Positions 46,633 to 59,984 of a stretch of 64,000 nucleotides of DNA are shown one piece after another (the stretch's first letter is position 1; each line of letters opens with the position of its first letter). This DNA is from Papilionanthe hookeriana x Papilionanthe teres (Eukaryota; Streptophyta; Magnoliopsida; Asparagales; Orchidaceae). Below the pieces are notes generated by a model, which saw nothing but the letters and a program-made list of their open reading frames with translations, had not been told where the DNA came from and made no database searches. A program made the translations under genes and the position numbers. Location of the stretch: the NCBI GenBank assembly GCA_022702705.1, contig CM040421.1:73774121-73838120 (forward strand), written 5' to 3'.

Positions 46633-47032
46633 CGAGTCTGGCGCCAGAATTCGGCGCCTAAGCGCTAGTTCGGCCTGTACCCGAAAACTTACTTAAATAA
46701 CCCCCAAAAGCCATTTTTGAGGCCTAAGCTTCATCTTCTTCCCCATTTTCACAAAAATACATCCTCTAGATCCATTTTGAGGTCAAAACATCAAGGATTT
46801 GAGCGTGAAACCACTCGATTTCTTCGTCTCAAGGTCAGATCTACACTTTAAACCATTTATTTTTGATTTTCACCATAGATTTCCCTAAGTTTTGCTAAAA
46901 ACCGAAAATTTGAAAAAATATTCGATTTTTAGTGATTTATTTGGATTTCTAAACTTATTTTAAGTTTTATAAACTTAAAAAGAGTTTAAATCTTTGATTC
47001 CTAAATTTGTTCTTGTTTTCTTTCACGTTTAG
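46633..47032 (+). promoter_or_regulatory. E2 spacer 2: GC dyads, TTAAATA box and long leader before ORF b
   Basis: TCTGGCGCCAGA and GGCGCCTAAGCGCTAG at 46633-46675, then ACTTAAATAACC at 46691-46702, a pyrimidine-rich run and a leader to the ATG at 47033. The box-to-ATG distance of about 335-340 bp is the same as in E1 spacer 2. The promoter role is inferred. Confidence 0.5.
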
Positions 47033-47547
47033 ATGGCTCCAAAATCTAAACGCGGGAAGGCACGAGATAACTTTGATAGTAGCAAATTCTCTACTGCGGC
47101 TGCGCATTTTCGCTTCCATGAATTTGTGATGTCCAGAAAGTTCATTTCTGAATGAAGTTTCTACCCTTCTGGAGAAATGATCGAAAACACTATTGTTGCG
47201 CACAACTGGCAACGATTTTGTTATTTTACTGTTGTTGCTGTTATCCCGATTGTTCGAGAATTTTATGCAAATTTTCTGGATGTCGAGGATTTTGAAGTCT
47301 TTATCAGAGGTATCGGAGTAGGATTTAGTCCAGAAAGAATCAACATATTTTATGGCCTGCCACCGGCTATTGAGTGCTATTATTCTGGATTATCACCATC
47401 TGAGGAAGATTTGGATATGATTATTGCTTATCTTACTGAGGGTACTGGATCTTGGAAGATCAGGAACGGAAAAAAGGGTAAACTTCAAATCCTCTGAATT
47501 AAATGGTGTATCTAAAGCATGGCACTACTTTATTTCTACAAGATTGT
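47033..47547 (+). pseudogene. E2 post-pol ORF b, cut by the giant element
   Basis: Starts at the ATG at 47033 (MAPKSKRGKARDNF) and is read through a TGA at about 47153 (FISE*SFYP). It continues as MIENTIVAHNWQRFCYFTVVAVIPIVREFYANFLDVE and FSPERINIFYGLPP to KGKLQIL. This is the same 'putative plant transposon protein' domain as at 9130-10228. After another stop the frame reads MALLYFYKIV before the giant LTR starts at 47548. The rest lies beyond the window if E2 resumes there. Confidence 0.8.
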
Positions 47548-48809
47548 TGTTGACCTCATTTTTGATGATGTCTCCTCTTCTTCTCTTTAGTACTTAGGAT
47601 CTAGCCTTAGGCTTTTCCTTTGACTAATCTTAGAGGACTAGAAGTGGAACCCACCCTTTAGAAATTTCAAACCACTTCTTAACTCCCTGCAAACTCCACA
47701 AACTTGACTGTAGACCCCTAATCACCTAGAGGGTTGAAATCAAATGTGGAAGTTTAAAGGATGAGTTCCCATAGGACTCTTTGGCCTTAGGACCGCTACG
47801 GGTGGCCTCGGTGCAGTGAGGGCTGATTTACACATACACTACATTTATACACTACACTTTCACACACCTCCTAAAACCACACCTATACCCAACTCGATCT
47901 CCTGACTCATGAAGGTGATTCACATGGATGGTCCTTAACCCTAAGCCCTCGGCTAAGAGGGTTAGGAACAACATAGTGGATGCCTCAGATGAGTCCCTTC
48001 ATGGCTCATGTGGGCTTGATATGGCTTCATGGCTCAACCAAAATGATTTCATTCCACTTACATTCACCTAATATTCAATTTTGCAAATTTTCAATTTTTG
48101 ACCCCGGGACCCTACACCAGCTTAACTACCCAAAACCTTGAAACCACCCAAAATTTGCAAAATCACCTAAATTACCCAAAATTCCTCAAAACCAATCCCA
48201 AACATCCCCAAATTACTCAAATTGATCATTCATAGCCAAAAATACCAAAAATTCCAAAATACCTCTCAATACCCTCCAAATAGCCAAAATGCCCCTCTTA
48301 GCCAAAAAAATCCAAAAATTCAGAAAATTCCGAAAAAAAAACCAGAAAATCCCAAATATTCCCAATTTTATTTTGTTCAACTACACCATGGGCCAATTTT
48401 GTCAATTTACCCAACTTTTATCAAAATCCCCAATTTGACCCATTTTTAACCCTAACTGAACCCAATGTCAAACCAAACCTACCCAATTGACCCAAGTTCT
48501 GGTCCAATTCAATTCTAAACTTCAATTCAACATTCCCAACACCAATCTAGCCCAAATCCAAGTCCAATTTGATTGACATTTGGATCCAATTTCACTTTTG
48601 GCCTTAAAGCCCAATTTGGACCCATGACCCAAACCTAACCCAAACTAACCCAATTCAACTCCAATTAACCCCAAATCTTTTCTAAACCTTCCTTAACATT
48701 CCCACAAACAAAACACTAACATGATTTGCCCAAAATTTAGACCCAAACCCCACTCAAATTCAACCCAAAGTTAAAAGACCCAATTTTGACCTAAACCCAA
48801 ACCTAACCC
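47548..48809 (+). mobile_element. Giant 5' LTR, first 1262 bp
   Basis: Begins TGTTGACCTC and is complementary to the right end of the inverted solo LTR (54988-56249). From about 48120 the strand is nearly G-free, built from CCCAAA-like words. It ends at the target duplication AACCC (48805-48809), where the inverted solo LTR starts. Confidence 0.92.
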
Positions 48810-50929
48810 TGTCGGCATATTTTTAGGTTATGTGTTTTGAAAAGGGGTCGCCTACAGAATTTGTCGGCGAATTTTCATATTTTAAATTTAATTTAAATAT
48901 ATATATATAGTTTAAAAGATAACATTTGATTTTGAAAGTAATTTTAAGTTTAAAAGTTTTAAGATATGAAATCAAACCGATCTCACATCCCGAATAGTTT
49001 ATATAAACGAGCACCGCATCACAGATTGTGTATCTATCTCGAAGAATAGACACACTTGTTTGGTGATGGGGCTCGATTAAATAAACTAGAAGATTTGTGA
49101 CATCCGTTTGGTCCGCGAACTAATTTTATAAGCCGACAAATTCCCTCGCTTAATATGAAAACATTAAACGGGGTTTATATTACACGGGTTCTTAAAATTT
49201 CCTATAAGGGCAAGCCCCTATAGTTAATTACATCTTAAGTGATGAGAATCACCTAAGAAAACTCTAGATAATAATCGAGTAGTTACTGCTCTCGAGAATT
49301 TCGAAGTTTAAGTTTTCGAGAGGATTGAATTTTGGAATTTCGATAGGGAGTGGATCAAATTTGGAACATTTTATTTTGGGAATCCGAAGGAAGAAAGGTA
49401 GGAGAAATCACGGATTCGAAGCGAACTTCGGTAATTTCCCGACTATCCTATTGTTTGACTTGAATTTAGGAAAGTCCTAATGTTTATTTAATGTTTTGAT
49501 CTTGCCAATTTTAATTGACTAGGACTTATATTTGTATGATAAAATCATACAAATAGCCTCGAAGATGTGAGGGTTTATGTCGTATCGGACGACTACCTCG
49601 GAGTCCTAAGACCGGTTAGGACTTAATTTGCAATGCAAATGCCTAACAGAAGGTTGAGGATTTATGTTGCACTAGGCAAACTACCTCGAAGTCCTATGGC
49701 TTGGTTATTTAATTCTAAGAATGGTTTTGCTGATCTAGATTTCAGTTTTGCTGACGACGATGGCCGTGCTGCCCACCATGCTTCGAGCTCCTGTTGTTGC
49801 AGAGGTTTAGTTTTAGAAATCATAAATCGGGGAGATGAGAGAAGTGTTTCGGTTTAGAGAAAATCTTAAAATCCGGGCGTTTTTAATATTTTAATTAAAC
49901 AAATCTTAAAGTTGATTATAACGACACCGGTTAAGATCCCACGGTTCCATCCTTCCGGCATCGTTATTTTTATCGGATTCACTTAGTCCAGATGAATTTG
50001 CTAAACTCAACTGAATGAGTTCCACACTTTCATTTAGACCGTGGGAAATCCCGTTAGCAACACGTAGGTTACATCATCCGAGGTATTCCCGATCATCCAA
50101 CAAGACGTTTTAATTTAGTTGTAGTTGTAGTTTTGTGTTACGTTTGTGACTAAATTTTGAGTTGTTTTATATTTTGAAATGTTGTGGCGGTGAATTTTAT
50201 CTTGTAATGACTTTTAATTTAGTTTTGGTTTCGGTTTTAGGGACTATCCTAAAGGTGTGGGTTTTCATGCAACGATTGTTTATCATGCAAGAAAAGTAAG
50301 TGCGATGCGATTAAGTAAATTGCAATAAGGTAAATTACAATAAAATAAAAGCGTACTCGGAGGGTCTTCCCGTCATCCCAAGCTGCACTTAAAGCGTAAT
50401 TAGAATATTTAGGCATTTAAAACAGATTCCTAGGTAAAGCTAAGTGAAGGGTTATGGTTTTCTACCAAGTTCCTAATCCTATAGCTAGTCATCTCCTACG
50501 ACGTCTAGGTTCTTTTATTTGGTTTGAGGACGATTTTCTTCATCAAAGAACAATTAAGTTCAATTGTTCTTATAAATATCCTATCATATCGAGGAAGTGC
50601 TTAAGACGAGTCTTAAACATCTTTTCAATATTTCTAGGATTATTTTAAGTCCCGGAGAATTTAATTATACAAATGAATTAATCGTCCGGGAGTTCATGTT
50701 TTGTTATCTTGCTCGGTGAACTAGGACATTTGAATATCACTATAAGTGAAGTAACACTTCACTTAACACTCCATTTAGGAGTTATGACGAGCATGAGCTT
50801 TCGAGGGCAAATTGATGTTCAAGTGATTTATGATTTGATTTAATTTCGGTTAATGGATTTAAGTTTGGAATAGTGTTGAAGTTGTTTTAGATTTATTTTT
50901 TGAATTCTTTATGTCTTAGGTGATGTTAT

Positions 50930-51245
50930 ATTTAATTTAATTTAATTTGATGTAATTTAATTTAATGTGGTTTAATTTAATTTAATTTTAATTTAATGTG
51001 GTTTAATTTAATTTAATTTAAGTTAATTTAATATAATATGATTTAATTTAATTTAATTTAATTTGATTTAATTTGATTTAATTTAATTTAATTTAATTTA
51101 ATTTAATTTAATTTAATTTAATTTAAATAAATTTAATGTGTTTTAATTTAATTTAATTTAATTTAATTTAATTTAAATTAATTTAATGTGTTTTAATTTA
51201 ATTTAATTTAATTTAGTTTAATTTAATTTAATTTTTTAATTTTAA
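50930..51245. repeat. (TTTAA)n array in giant LTR copy B
   Basis: Long TTTAA runs with a few variants such as TTTAATGTG, at about 5.0-5.3 kb from the LTR start. Confidence 0.92.
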
Positions 51246-53335
51246 TTTAATATTTTATTTTAAAAGGGTTTGATTTAAATAATTTAACTTTAATTTAATT
51301 TAATGATTAAGTCTTTTAGCATTTTAAATCTTAAGTTTGAATTATCATTTTAATTATGAATTAAATATTATTGAGATGATTAATTTAGGGATTCTTAAAT
51401 TAAAGAATAAATCTCTTCCTAATAATATCCCTATTTTAATAATTCCAATTTGATTATTCTTCCAAATTTAATTAATTAATTTAATTAAAGTTTATTTTAA
51501 TTATTTTTAAATTGTTTAATAGGTTTCTACTCTTTAATTATTTAAATTTCAATCATCCAAATCAGATTAAGATCAAATATTTTACCCTTTCATTTTATTA
51601 AGCCTAAAGTTTTAATTAAGGGTTAAAATTTTAATTACCATTTTGCCCTTCAAGCTTAATAATTTCATAACTCACTAAATTGAGCTTAAATGAACTTGAA
51701 ATTTTTATGTGACTTCACTCATATGTCAATAAAGACATGAGAGGAGAAAATGTGATTTTTCTATATTTAATTTATTTATGTAATTGTTTTTGGTGGAAAA
51801 TAGGGATTTCGAGGAAAATTCTATAACATGACCAAGGGAAAGTTTCTGTCCTTAAGAAAATTATGGGACATTCCTAATGACCAGAGGACTACTTGGACTA
51901 ATTTTGGTGATTTTTTGAATTATATTATTTTTATTATAATTACTTTGAGTTTTGGAGTATTAATTAATTTAAAAATAAAATAAAGTTTGAAAAATGAATT
52001 TTATATTTTTAAAAAATCTCTCTGATATCAAGGAAATCAGAGAATTAATTTTTATAATTTTTTGATTTTTCTTTGATTTATTAGAATTATTTTTGTGGAA
52101 ATCCTAGAAAATATATTTTTTTATTTTAAAATTTCCTTAGGGCTTTAAAATTTAATATCTCATCATAGAGACTTAAGAAAAATATGGGGTTTGTTCCTAA
52201 GTGACTAGAATTCAAAATGTGACATTTTGGTGAATTTTATTATTTTTGTGATTTTTATTATTTTTTTAATTATTAAAATATTAAAATAATACAAAAAATC
52301 AACTTTTTAGAAAATTGAAATTTTAATTTTCTTAAATTCCCCTAATATCGGAGAGGCTCCAAAACCAATTTGGTGAATTTTTGGAAAGTATTTTGAAAGT
52401 TATGAATTTTTAAAGTTTAAATTGGCTAAATGGCCTAATCAACCCATTTAGTAGGGCTAACCAAGTCCAATTGACTTCAAACTTTTATGATGGGTTCCTA
52501 TGATCCTGAAGGTTAGTGGAGAATTGATTTCAAGTCAATTTGATGTATGGTTAGCTCTAATTAATTAAAGACCTATTTAGGGTGTTTGAGCCAATTAGGG
52601 TCATTCCAAGTGAATTAATTCAAAATCTATTTTTCCTAGGGTCCTCTGGTCATAAGAAATATCACCAAATTTTTCTAGAATTTATTTCACAACATGCTAA
52701 TTATTGAATTTAAAATACTCAAAACAGTAACATGAATTTGAAAAATCGATAACTTCTCGTAGGGATGGCCTACGACTTTGGAAAATTCGAGGGAATGTTC
52801 CCGAATTCGGAGGCTTCAAAGCCCTATGGTCTCATGCCATTGTGAACTTCCTATATGCATGGAGAATTAAAACAATGCGGACAGTAAATAAATCATTAAA
52901 AATAAAATACTTGATGAAATTAAATGATTTCTTTTCCACATTATTCTCCTCTATTCATTCGAGCGAGAGAGTATTTTTATTTTATTTTTCGATTTTTCTA
53001 CACAAAGTTATGCATTTTTGAAGTTTTAGGGAATTAAATAAATGAAAAACAACCTATTTTTCTACTTATCCACGCGGCGCCGACTCATCCTCGGCGGCTC
53101 CGAACGACCGCGCGGCGTCTTCGATTCGGCGCCGCCATCGACTCGGCGATCCGGGGCCCGCGGGTCACGTACCAATGCGCTGTCCGACTCGATCCGGACC
53201 GTCCACTCGATACACGCTCGATCCGAGCGGCTCATGGTCATCGTCTACGGCCGGGTGTGCACCGTGGCCGTCGACCTTCTAACCCTAATTTCTCGCTCGA
53301 TTCTCGATGGATTTTTGTGTTCTTATGCTCTATGG

Positions 53336-53356
53336 ATTCGTCTTGAGGAGACGAAT
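53336..53356 (-). other. Conserved stem-loop in giant LTR copy B
   Basis: ATTCGTCT, loop TGAGG, AGACGAAT: a perfect 8-bp stem matching that at 57870-57890 apart from the loop. Confidence 0.6.
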
Positions 53357-53865
53357 ACATCCATACGGTAAACATGTATTTAAATTGACTCAAATTAAAT
53401 GGAGAATCTCTCGTAAGCTCGGGAAGAAGAGTGAGACCATACCTTTGCTCGGAGAAGTGAAGCTTCGATGCGAGAGTTGTGTCGCCTTCGATTGGGTCGA
53501 AGCAAGCTTCGGATGAAGTCCCTTGGCACAGTGAATTGCCTAGCTATGAAAGTGACCACAGCCGATCACAAAGCTTGGAGGCTGGAACAAGCTGGGTGGC
53601 TCAGGGATGGGGCTTTCGGTGGGAAACTTCTCCTCTTGGTACGGTGAAGGTGTAGGACCGGTCGATTTGGGGATTGATCCACTGTGGAGAAGTGTCCTGG
53701 TTTTTGTCTTGAAGTTTGAGCTGAAAATTGAGCTCGGTTGGAGAGAATTAGGGCTGGAATTCGGTGGGGATCAAGTGCTCTATGTGTGGAGAGTGATGCG
53801 GAATGATTTTGGCAGAGTTTCCTTAAGGTTTGGTTCAGCACCTCTCATGGCCGAGAAGGGGTGGT

Positions 53866-53875
53866 GTTTAAATAG
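53866..53875 (-). promoter_or_regulatory. Putative TATA box of giant LTR, copy B
   Basis: CTATTTAAAC on the minus strand, about 2.375 kb from the LTR start, aligned with 25672-25681 and 57353-57362. Confidence 0.45.
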
Positions 53876-56800
53876 GCATGGTTGGAGGCTCTCCCAGGGG
53901 GAGTTAGGGCTTGGGATCAGCTGCTTTGGTGATGAGAAGAACAGCCATGGTGGCCATTGGGCATGGGGCAACTCAGAAAGGTGGAATCCCAAAGTTTGGC
54001 TCCTCCCAAGGTCTCGGCCATGGTGTTTTCTGGCGATCCGGGCGGTGGCCGGCGAGCATGGGTCACCCTCGAGTCCGGGTGGGTCGGGGTGGGGTTTAGT
54101 GCGATCGGTTGGGCCTTGCCATGTGTAAAGGGGATGGCTTGGAATGGAATGGGGAAGAGGCCATTTTGGCTTGGTTTGGGTCAACCCATGTGTTTGGGTT
54201 GGGTTCACCTCCCCAGGACTCGGTTTTAGGCTGAGAGAATAAGTTAGGTCGAGTTGGTCGAAGGTGGTGAGGTCTCTTTCAAGAATATTTAGATTAAATC
54301 TTGGTTAAGGGGAAACATGATTAAGGCTAATGACTTTAGGAGATTAAGGAAAGGGTCTCCTTCTTTTGCCCAAAATGGCATGGTGACATGTAAAGATGCT
54401 CTCATGGCTTCCATGTGGCTCATGCATGGCTTCATGGCTCATCTTTGGCTTGGGAAAAGTTAAGTCGATTTCATGGAAATGGATTTAAGAAAAATTTGGT
54501 ATTTTGATGGGAATTTGTATGGGGCTTGATTTAGAATCATTTGATGATGGGATTGGAACTTAGGAAATGTCTTTGATTAAATGGATGACAAATGAAAATG
54601 TCATATGGGCTTTAGGGTAGATTTTGGGCTCTTTGAAATGGTTTTAGAAGGGCTTTTAAAGTGATTTAGGGAAATGGGTTTTTTGATTTTAGGATGGGCA
54701 TTTGGGTAAAAATTTTGTGAGGGACCATGTCAAATAAATGTTGCAATTGGTTTAGGGATGTTTCATGAATGGTTTGGAGTCAATTTGGTGTGATTTGGAA
54801 TTGAATTGGTTAGAATTTTGGGTTCATTTGGTAAGTGGGCCAATGTAGGTCAAATTGGGCTAACTTGGGCCAATGTTGGGCTAGGGTTGAAATTGATATA
54901 AAATTAATGTTGGGAAATGTTTATGGGAGTGTTTCAAAGAGGTTTTGGCTTTAGTTGGGTTTTGACTTTGGGGTTTGGGCCTATTTGGGCTAGGTTTAGG
55001 TTTAGGTCGAAATTGGGCCTTTTAGCTTTGGGTTGAATTTGAGTGGGGTTTGGGTCTAAATTTTGGGCAAATCATGTTAGTGTTTTGTTTGTGGGGATGT
55101 TAAGGAAGGTTTAGAAAAGATTTGGGGTTAATTGGAGTTGAATTGGGTGAGTTTGGGCTAAGTTTGGGTCATGGGTCCAAATTGGGCTTTAAGGCCAAAA
55201 GTGAAATTGGATCCAAATGTCAATCAAATTGGACTTGGATTTGGCCTAGATTGGTGTTGGGAATGTTTAATTGAAGTTTAGAATTGAATTGGACCAGAAT
55301 TTGAGTCAATTGGGTAGGTTTGGTTTGACATTGGGTTCATTTTGGGTTAAAATGGGTCAAATTGGGGGTTTTGATAAAAGTGGGGTAAATTAGCAAAATT
55401 GGCCCATGGTGTAGTTGAATAAAATGAAATTAGGAATATTTTGGATTTTCTGGAATTTTCTGGGAATTTTCTGAATTTTTGGATTTTTTTGGCTAAGAGG
55501 GGCATTTTGGGTATTTGGAGGGTATTGAGAGGTATTTTTGGAATTTTTGGTATTTTTGGGTATGAATGATCAATTTGAGTAATGTGGGAATGTTTGGGAT
55601 TGATTTTGAGGAATTTTGGGTAATTTAGGTGATTTTGCAAATTTTGGGTGGTTTCAAGGGTTTTGGGTAGGTTTAGCGGGTGTAGGGTCCCGGGGGTCAA
55701 AAATTGAAAATTTGGAAAATTGAAGCTTGGGTGAATGTAAGTGGAATGAAATCATTTTGCTTGAGCCATGAAGCCATATCAAGCCCATATGAGCCATGAA
55801 GGGACTCATTTGAGGCATCCACTATGTTGTTCTTAACCCTGCTTGCGAGGGCTTAGGGGTTAAGGACCATCCATGTGAATCCCCTGCATGAGTCGGGAGG
55901 TCGAGTTGGGTATGGGTGTGTTTTTAGGAGGTGTGTGAAAGTGTAGTGTATAAATGTAGTGTATGTGTAAGTCAGCCCTTCACTGGACCAAGCCACCGAG
56001 GCGATCCTAAGGTGAAAGAGTCACATAGGAACTCATCCTTTATACTTCCACATTTGATTTCAACCCTCTAGGTGATTAGGGGTCTACGATCGAGTTTGTG
56101 GAGTTTGCGGGGAGTTAAGAAGTGGTTTGAATTTCTACATGGTAGGTTCCACTTCTAGTCCTCTAAGATTAGTCAAAGGAAAAGCCTAAGGCTAGATCCT
56201 AAGTACTAAAGAGAAGAAGAGGAGACCTCATCAAAAAATGAGGTCAACAAACCCAAATAAGCCCAAACCCCAAAATCAAAACCCAACCAAAGCCAAAACC
56301 TCTTTGAAACACTCCCATAAACATTTCCCAACATTTATTTTACATCAATTTCAACCCTAGCCCAACATTGGCCCAAGTTAGCCCAATTTGACCTATATTG
56401 GCTTATTCACCAAGGAAGCCCAAATTCAACCCAATTCAAACCCAAATCACTCCCAACTTGCTTCAAATCACTCATGACACATCCATGAACTGAACCCAAC
56501 ATTTTTTTGGCCCAATCCTTCACAAAATTCCCATCCATAAATTTATTTTCAAACCAAAAGCCCACTTTCTTAAACCTTCCTAAAAGCCCAAAACTTCATG
56601 CTAAAGCCCATATGACAAATTCTTCTCATCATACCCTTAATTAAAATCATCCCTAAGTTCAAATCAATCATCAAATGGTTCCAAATCAAGCCATGTGCCA
56701 AATCCCATCAAATCACTCCTAAATTACCAAAATTCCTAAAAACCTCTTTCATGAAAGTTGACTTAGCTTTTTCCAAGCCAAAGGTGAGCCATGAAGTCAT

Positions 56801-57352
56801 GCATGAGCCACATGTGAGCCATGAAAGCCTTGGACACTTCACCATACCCAAAATGGCAAGAAGAGGGGACCCTTTAATGATTCTCTTAAGAGTGATTAAC
56901 CACTCCCATGTTTCCCCTAACTCTTGCTTAAGCTTAATTGTACTTGGATTGTGACTTGACCCCACTAATCAAGCTGATCCAAGTGACTTTCCCTTCAGCC
57001 CAAATTGGCCTTGGAGGGTGAACCTAACCCAAAACCAAGGGTTGACCCATTTAGACCCCAAAACTAGCCCTTTCCCATTCCACTTTGATTCAAACCCTTT
57101 ACACATGTCCATGGCCAATTGATTGCACAAACCTCGACTACGACCCACTCGGACCCGAGGGTGACCCATGCTTGCCGGCCAGCCGCACAGGTCGCCGGAA
57201 AACACCATGGCCGAGACCTTGGGAGGAGCCGAACTTTGGAATTCCACCTTGCTGAGTTGCCCCATGCCCGATGGCCACCATGGCTGTTCTTCCCTTGACC
57301 TAGCAGTCGATCCCGAAGCCCTAACTCCCCACGGGAGGCCCTCCACCCTCTC

Positions 57353-57362
57353 CTATTTAAAC
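57353..57362 (+). promoter_or_regulatory. Putative TATA box of the giant 5' LTR
   Basis: CTATTTAAAC in a pyrimidine-rich setting, about 2.36 kb from the LTR start and 5.1 kb before its end. If used, R plus U5 would be over 5 kb long. Confidence 0.45.
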
Positions 57363-57869
57363 GTCACCTCCTCTCGGCCATGGGGGTGCTTGAACCGGAC
57401 CTTATCGAAACTCCGCCAAAATTGCTCCGGATCATTCTCCATACTTAGAGCGGTTGATCCGCAAGTGCCAATTTGCCACTAATCCCCACCACCGAGCCCG
57501 ATTTCTCGGCCAAAATTCCACCCAAAACCGGGACACTTCTCCACGGTGGATCAATCCTCAAATTGATTGGTCCTACACCTTCACCGGACCAGAGGAAGAA
57601 GTCCACCAGCAAAAGCCCCCTCTCCGGGCCACCCATCCGTTCCGGACTCCGAGCTTTGTGATCGAGCTTGGTCGAAATCATACCTAGGCAATTCACCAGA
57701 CCAGGAGACCTCATCTGGGGCTTGGTGGGATCCAATCGAAGGTGACACAACCCTCAGATTGAAGCCACACTTCTCTGAGCAAAGGTATGAGCTAACTCTT
57801 TGTCCCGAGCTTCTGGAGATTTTTCATTCCAAATGCCTTAATTTCAATGCATGATCACCGTATAGATGT

Positions 57870-57890
57870 ATTCGTCTCTTCAAGACGAAT
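57870..57890 (+). other. Conserved stem-loop in the giant 5' LTR
   Basis: ATTCGTCT, loop CTTCA, AGACGAAT; about 510 bp downstream of the putative TATA box, so probably in the RNA. Confidence 0.6.
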
Positions 57891-59984
57891 CCATAGAGCA
57901 TAAGAACACGAAAATCCGTTGAGAAATGAGTGAGTTCTTAGGGTTTTAGTGTGGATGGCTCTCGGGTGAGGACGCTTGGGGACGATGAACGGATGCCGTT
58001 CATTCCATACACGCGCGGACGGATGGCCAGGATCACGCCGGATGAGGAGACGGAGCGATACAGCGGGCCCCTGGAGCGCTGAGTCGGATGGCGGCGTCGA
58101 ATCAGAAAGTGCCACGCGGCGCTTCGGAGATACTAAGGTTGACGCGGCGCCGATTCGGTTAAATAGAAAAATAGGGATTTTCTTATTTATTTAATTCCCT
58201 AAACTTAAAAAATGCATAACTTTGTGTAGAAAAATCAGAAAAATAAAATAAAAATACCATCTTGCTCGAGTGAACAGAGGAGAATAATGTGGAAAAGAAA
58301 TCATTTAATTTCATCAAGTATTTTATTTTTAATGATTTATTTACCCTCTGCATTGTTTTAATTCTCCATGCATATAGGAAATTCACCATGGCATGAGGCC
58401 ATAGGGCTTTTGAAGCCTCTGAATTTGGGAACATTCCCTGAATTTTCCAAAGTCGGAGGCCATCCTATGAGAAGTTATTGATTTTTCAAATTCATGTTAC
58501 TGTTTTGAGTATTTTAAATCCAATAATTAGCATGTTGTGAAATAAATTCTAGGAAAATTTGGTGATGTTTCTTATGATCGGAGGACCCTAGGAAAAATAG
58601 GTTTTGAATTAATTCACTTGGAATAACCCTAATCGGCTTAAACACCCAAAATAGGTCTTTAATTAATTAGAGCTAATCATACATCAAATTGACTTGAAAT
58701 CAATTCTCCACCGACCTTTAGGATCAGAGGAACCCACCATAAAAATTTGAAGTCAATTGGACTTGGTTAGCCCTACTAAATGGGCTGATTAAGCCATTTA
58801 GCCAATTTAAACTTTTAAAATTCATAACTTTCAAAATGCTCTTCAAAAATTCACCAAATTGGTTTTGGAGCCTCTCTGATATTAGGGGAATTTAAGAAAA
58901 TTAAAATTTCAATTTTCTAAAAAGTTAATTTTTTGCATTATTTTAATATTTTAATAAATAAAAAAATAATAAAAATCACAAAAATAATAAAATTCACTAA
59001 AATGTCACATTTTGAATTCTAATCACTTAGGAACAAACTCCATATTTTTCTTAAGTCTCTATGATGAGATATTAAATTTTAAAGCCCTAAGGTAATTTTA
59101 ATTTAAAAAATGTATATTTCTAGTATGCCCATTAAAATAATTCTAATAAATCAAAGAAAAATCGAGAAAATTGTAAAAATTGATTCTCTGATTTCCTTGA
59201 TATTAGAGAGATTTTTGAAAAATATAAAATTCATTTTTCAACCTTTATTTTATTTTTAAATTAATTAATACTCCAAAATTCAAAATAATTATAATAAAAA
59301 TAATATAATTCAAAAAATCACCAAAATTGGTCCAAATGGTCCTCTGGTCATTAGGAATGTTCCATAATTTTCTTAAAGACAGAAACTTTCCCTTGGTCAT
59401 ATTATTAAATTTTCCTTGGAAATCCCTATTTTCCACCAAAAATAATTACATAAATAAATTAAATACAGAAAAATCACATTTTCTCCTCTCATGTCTTTAT
59501 TGACATATGAGTGAAGTCACATAAAAATTTTAAGTTCATTTAAGCTCAATTTAGTGAGTTATGAAATTATTAAGCTTGAAGGGCAAAATGGTAATTAAAA
59601 TTCCAATCTTTAATTAAAACTTTAGGCTTAATAAAATTAAAGGGAAAAATATTTTATCCTAATCTGATTTGGATGATTGAAATTTAAATAATTAAAGGGT
59701 AGAAACCTATTAAACAATTTAAAAATAATTGAAATGAACTTTAATTAAATAATTGATTAAATTTGGAGGAATAATAAAATTGGAATTATTAAAATAGGGA
59801 TATTATTAGGAAGAGATTTGTTCTTTAATTCAAGAATCTCTAAATTAATCATCTCAATAATATTTAATTCCTAACTAAAATGATAATTCAAATTTAAGAT
59901 TTAAAATGCTAAAAGACATAATCATTTAAATTGAATTAAAATTAAATTATTTAAATCAAACCCTTTTAAAATAAAATATTAAAT

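Larger units (their letters stand above)
34883..47547 (+). mobile_element. Athila-like Ty3/gypsy element E2 (nearly complete)
   Basis: Order: 5' LTR (34883-39957), PBS, gag (40136), protease, RT, RNase H, integrase ending at 45274, conserved tail, two post-pol modules, then cut by the giant element at 47548. The 3' LTR lies beyond the window. It was inserted into the E3 5' LTR. Domain order and motifs are typical of Athila. Many in-frame stops and two or more frameshifts make it defective. Confidence 0.92.
48810..56249 (-). mobile_element. Inverted solo giant LTR, copy B (7440 bp)
   Basis: On the plus strand it starts TGTCGGCATA at 48810 and ends GAGGTCAACA at 56249, flanked by AACCC at 48805-48809 and 56250-56254. 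Its ends and internal order match copy A (20620-28071). No internal region, so it is a solo LTR. It lies in opposite orientation within the LTR of another member of its own family. Confidence 0.94.

Noticed and set aside
47543..47547. ATTGT as target duplication of the giant element
   Set aside because: The partner would lie right of the window, so it cannot be confirmed here.
53607..54128. 173-aa frame antisense to giant LTR copy B
   Set aside because: GC-rich chance frame; no equivalent of that length in copy A or in the outer LTR.
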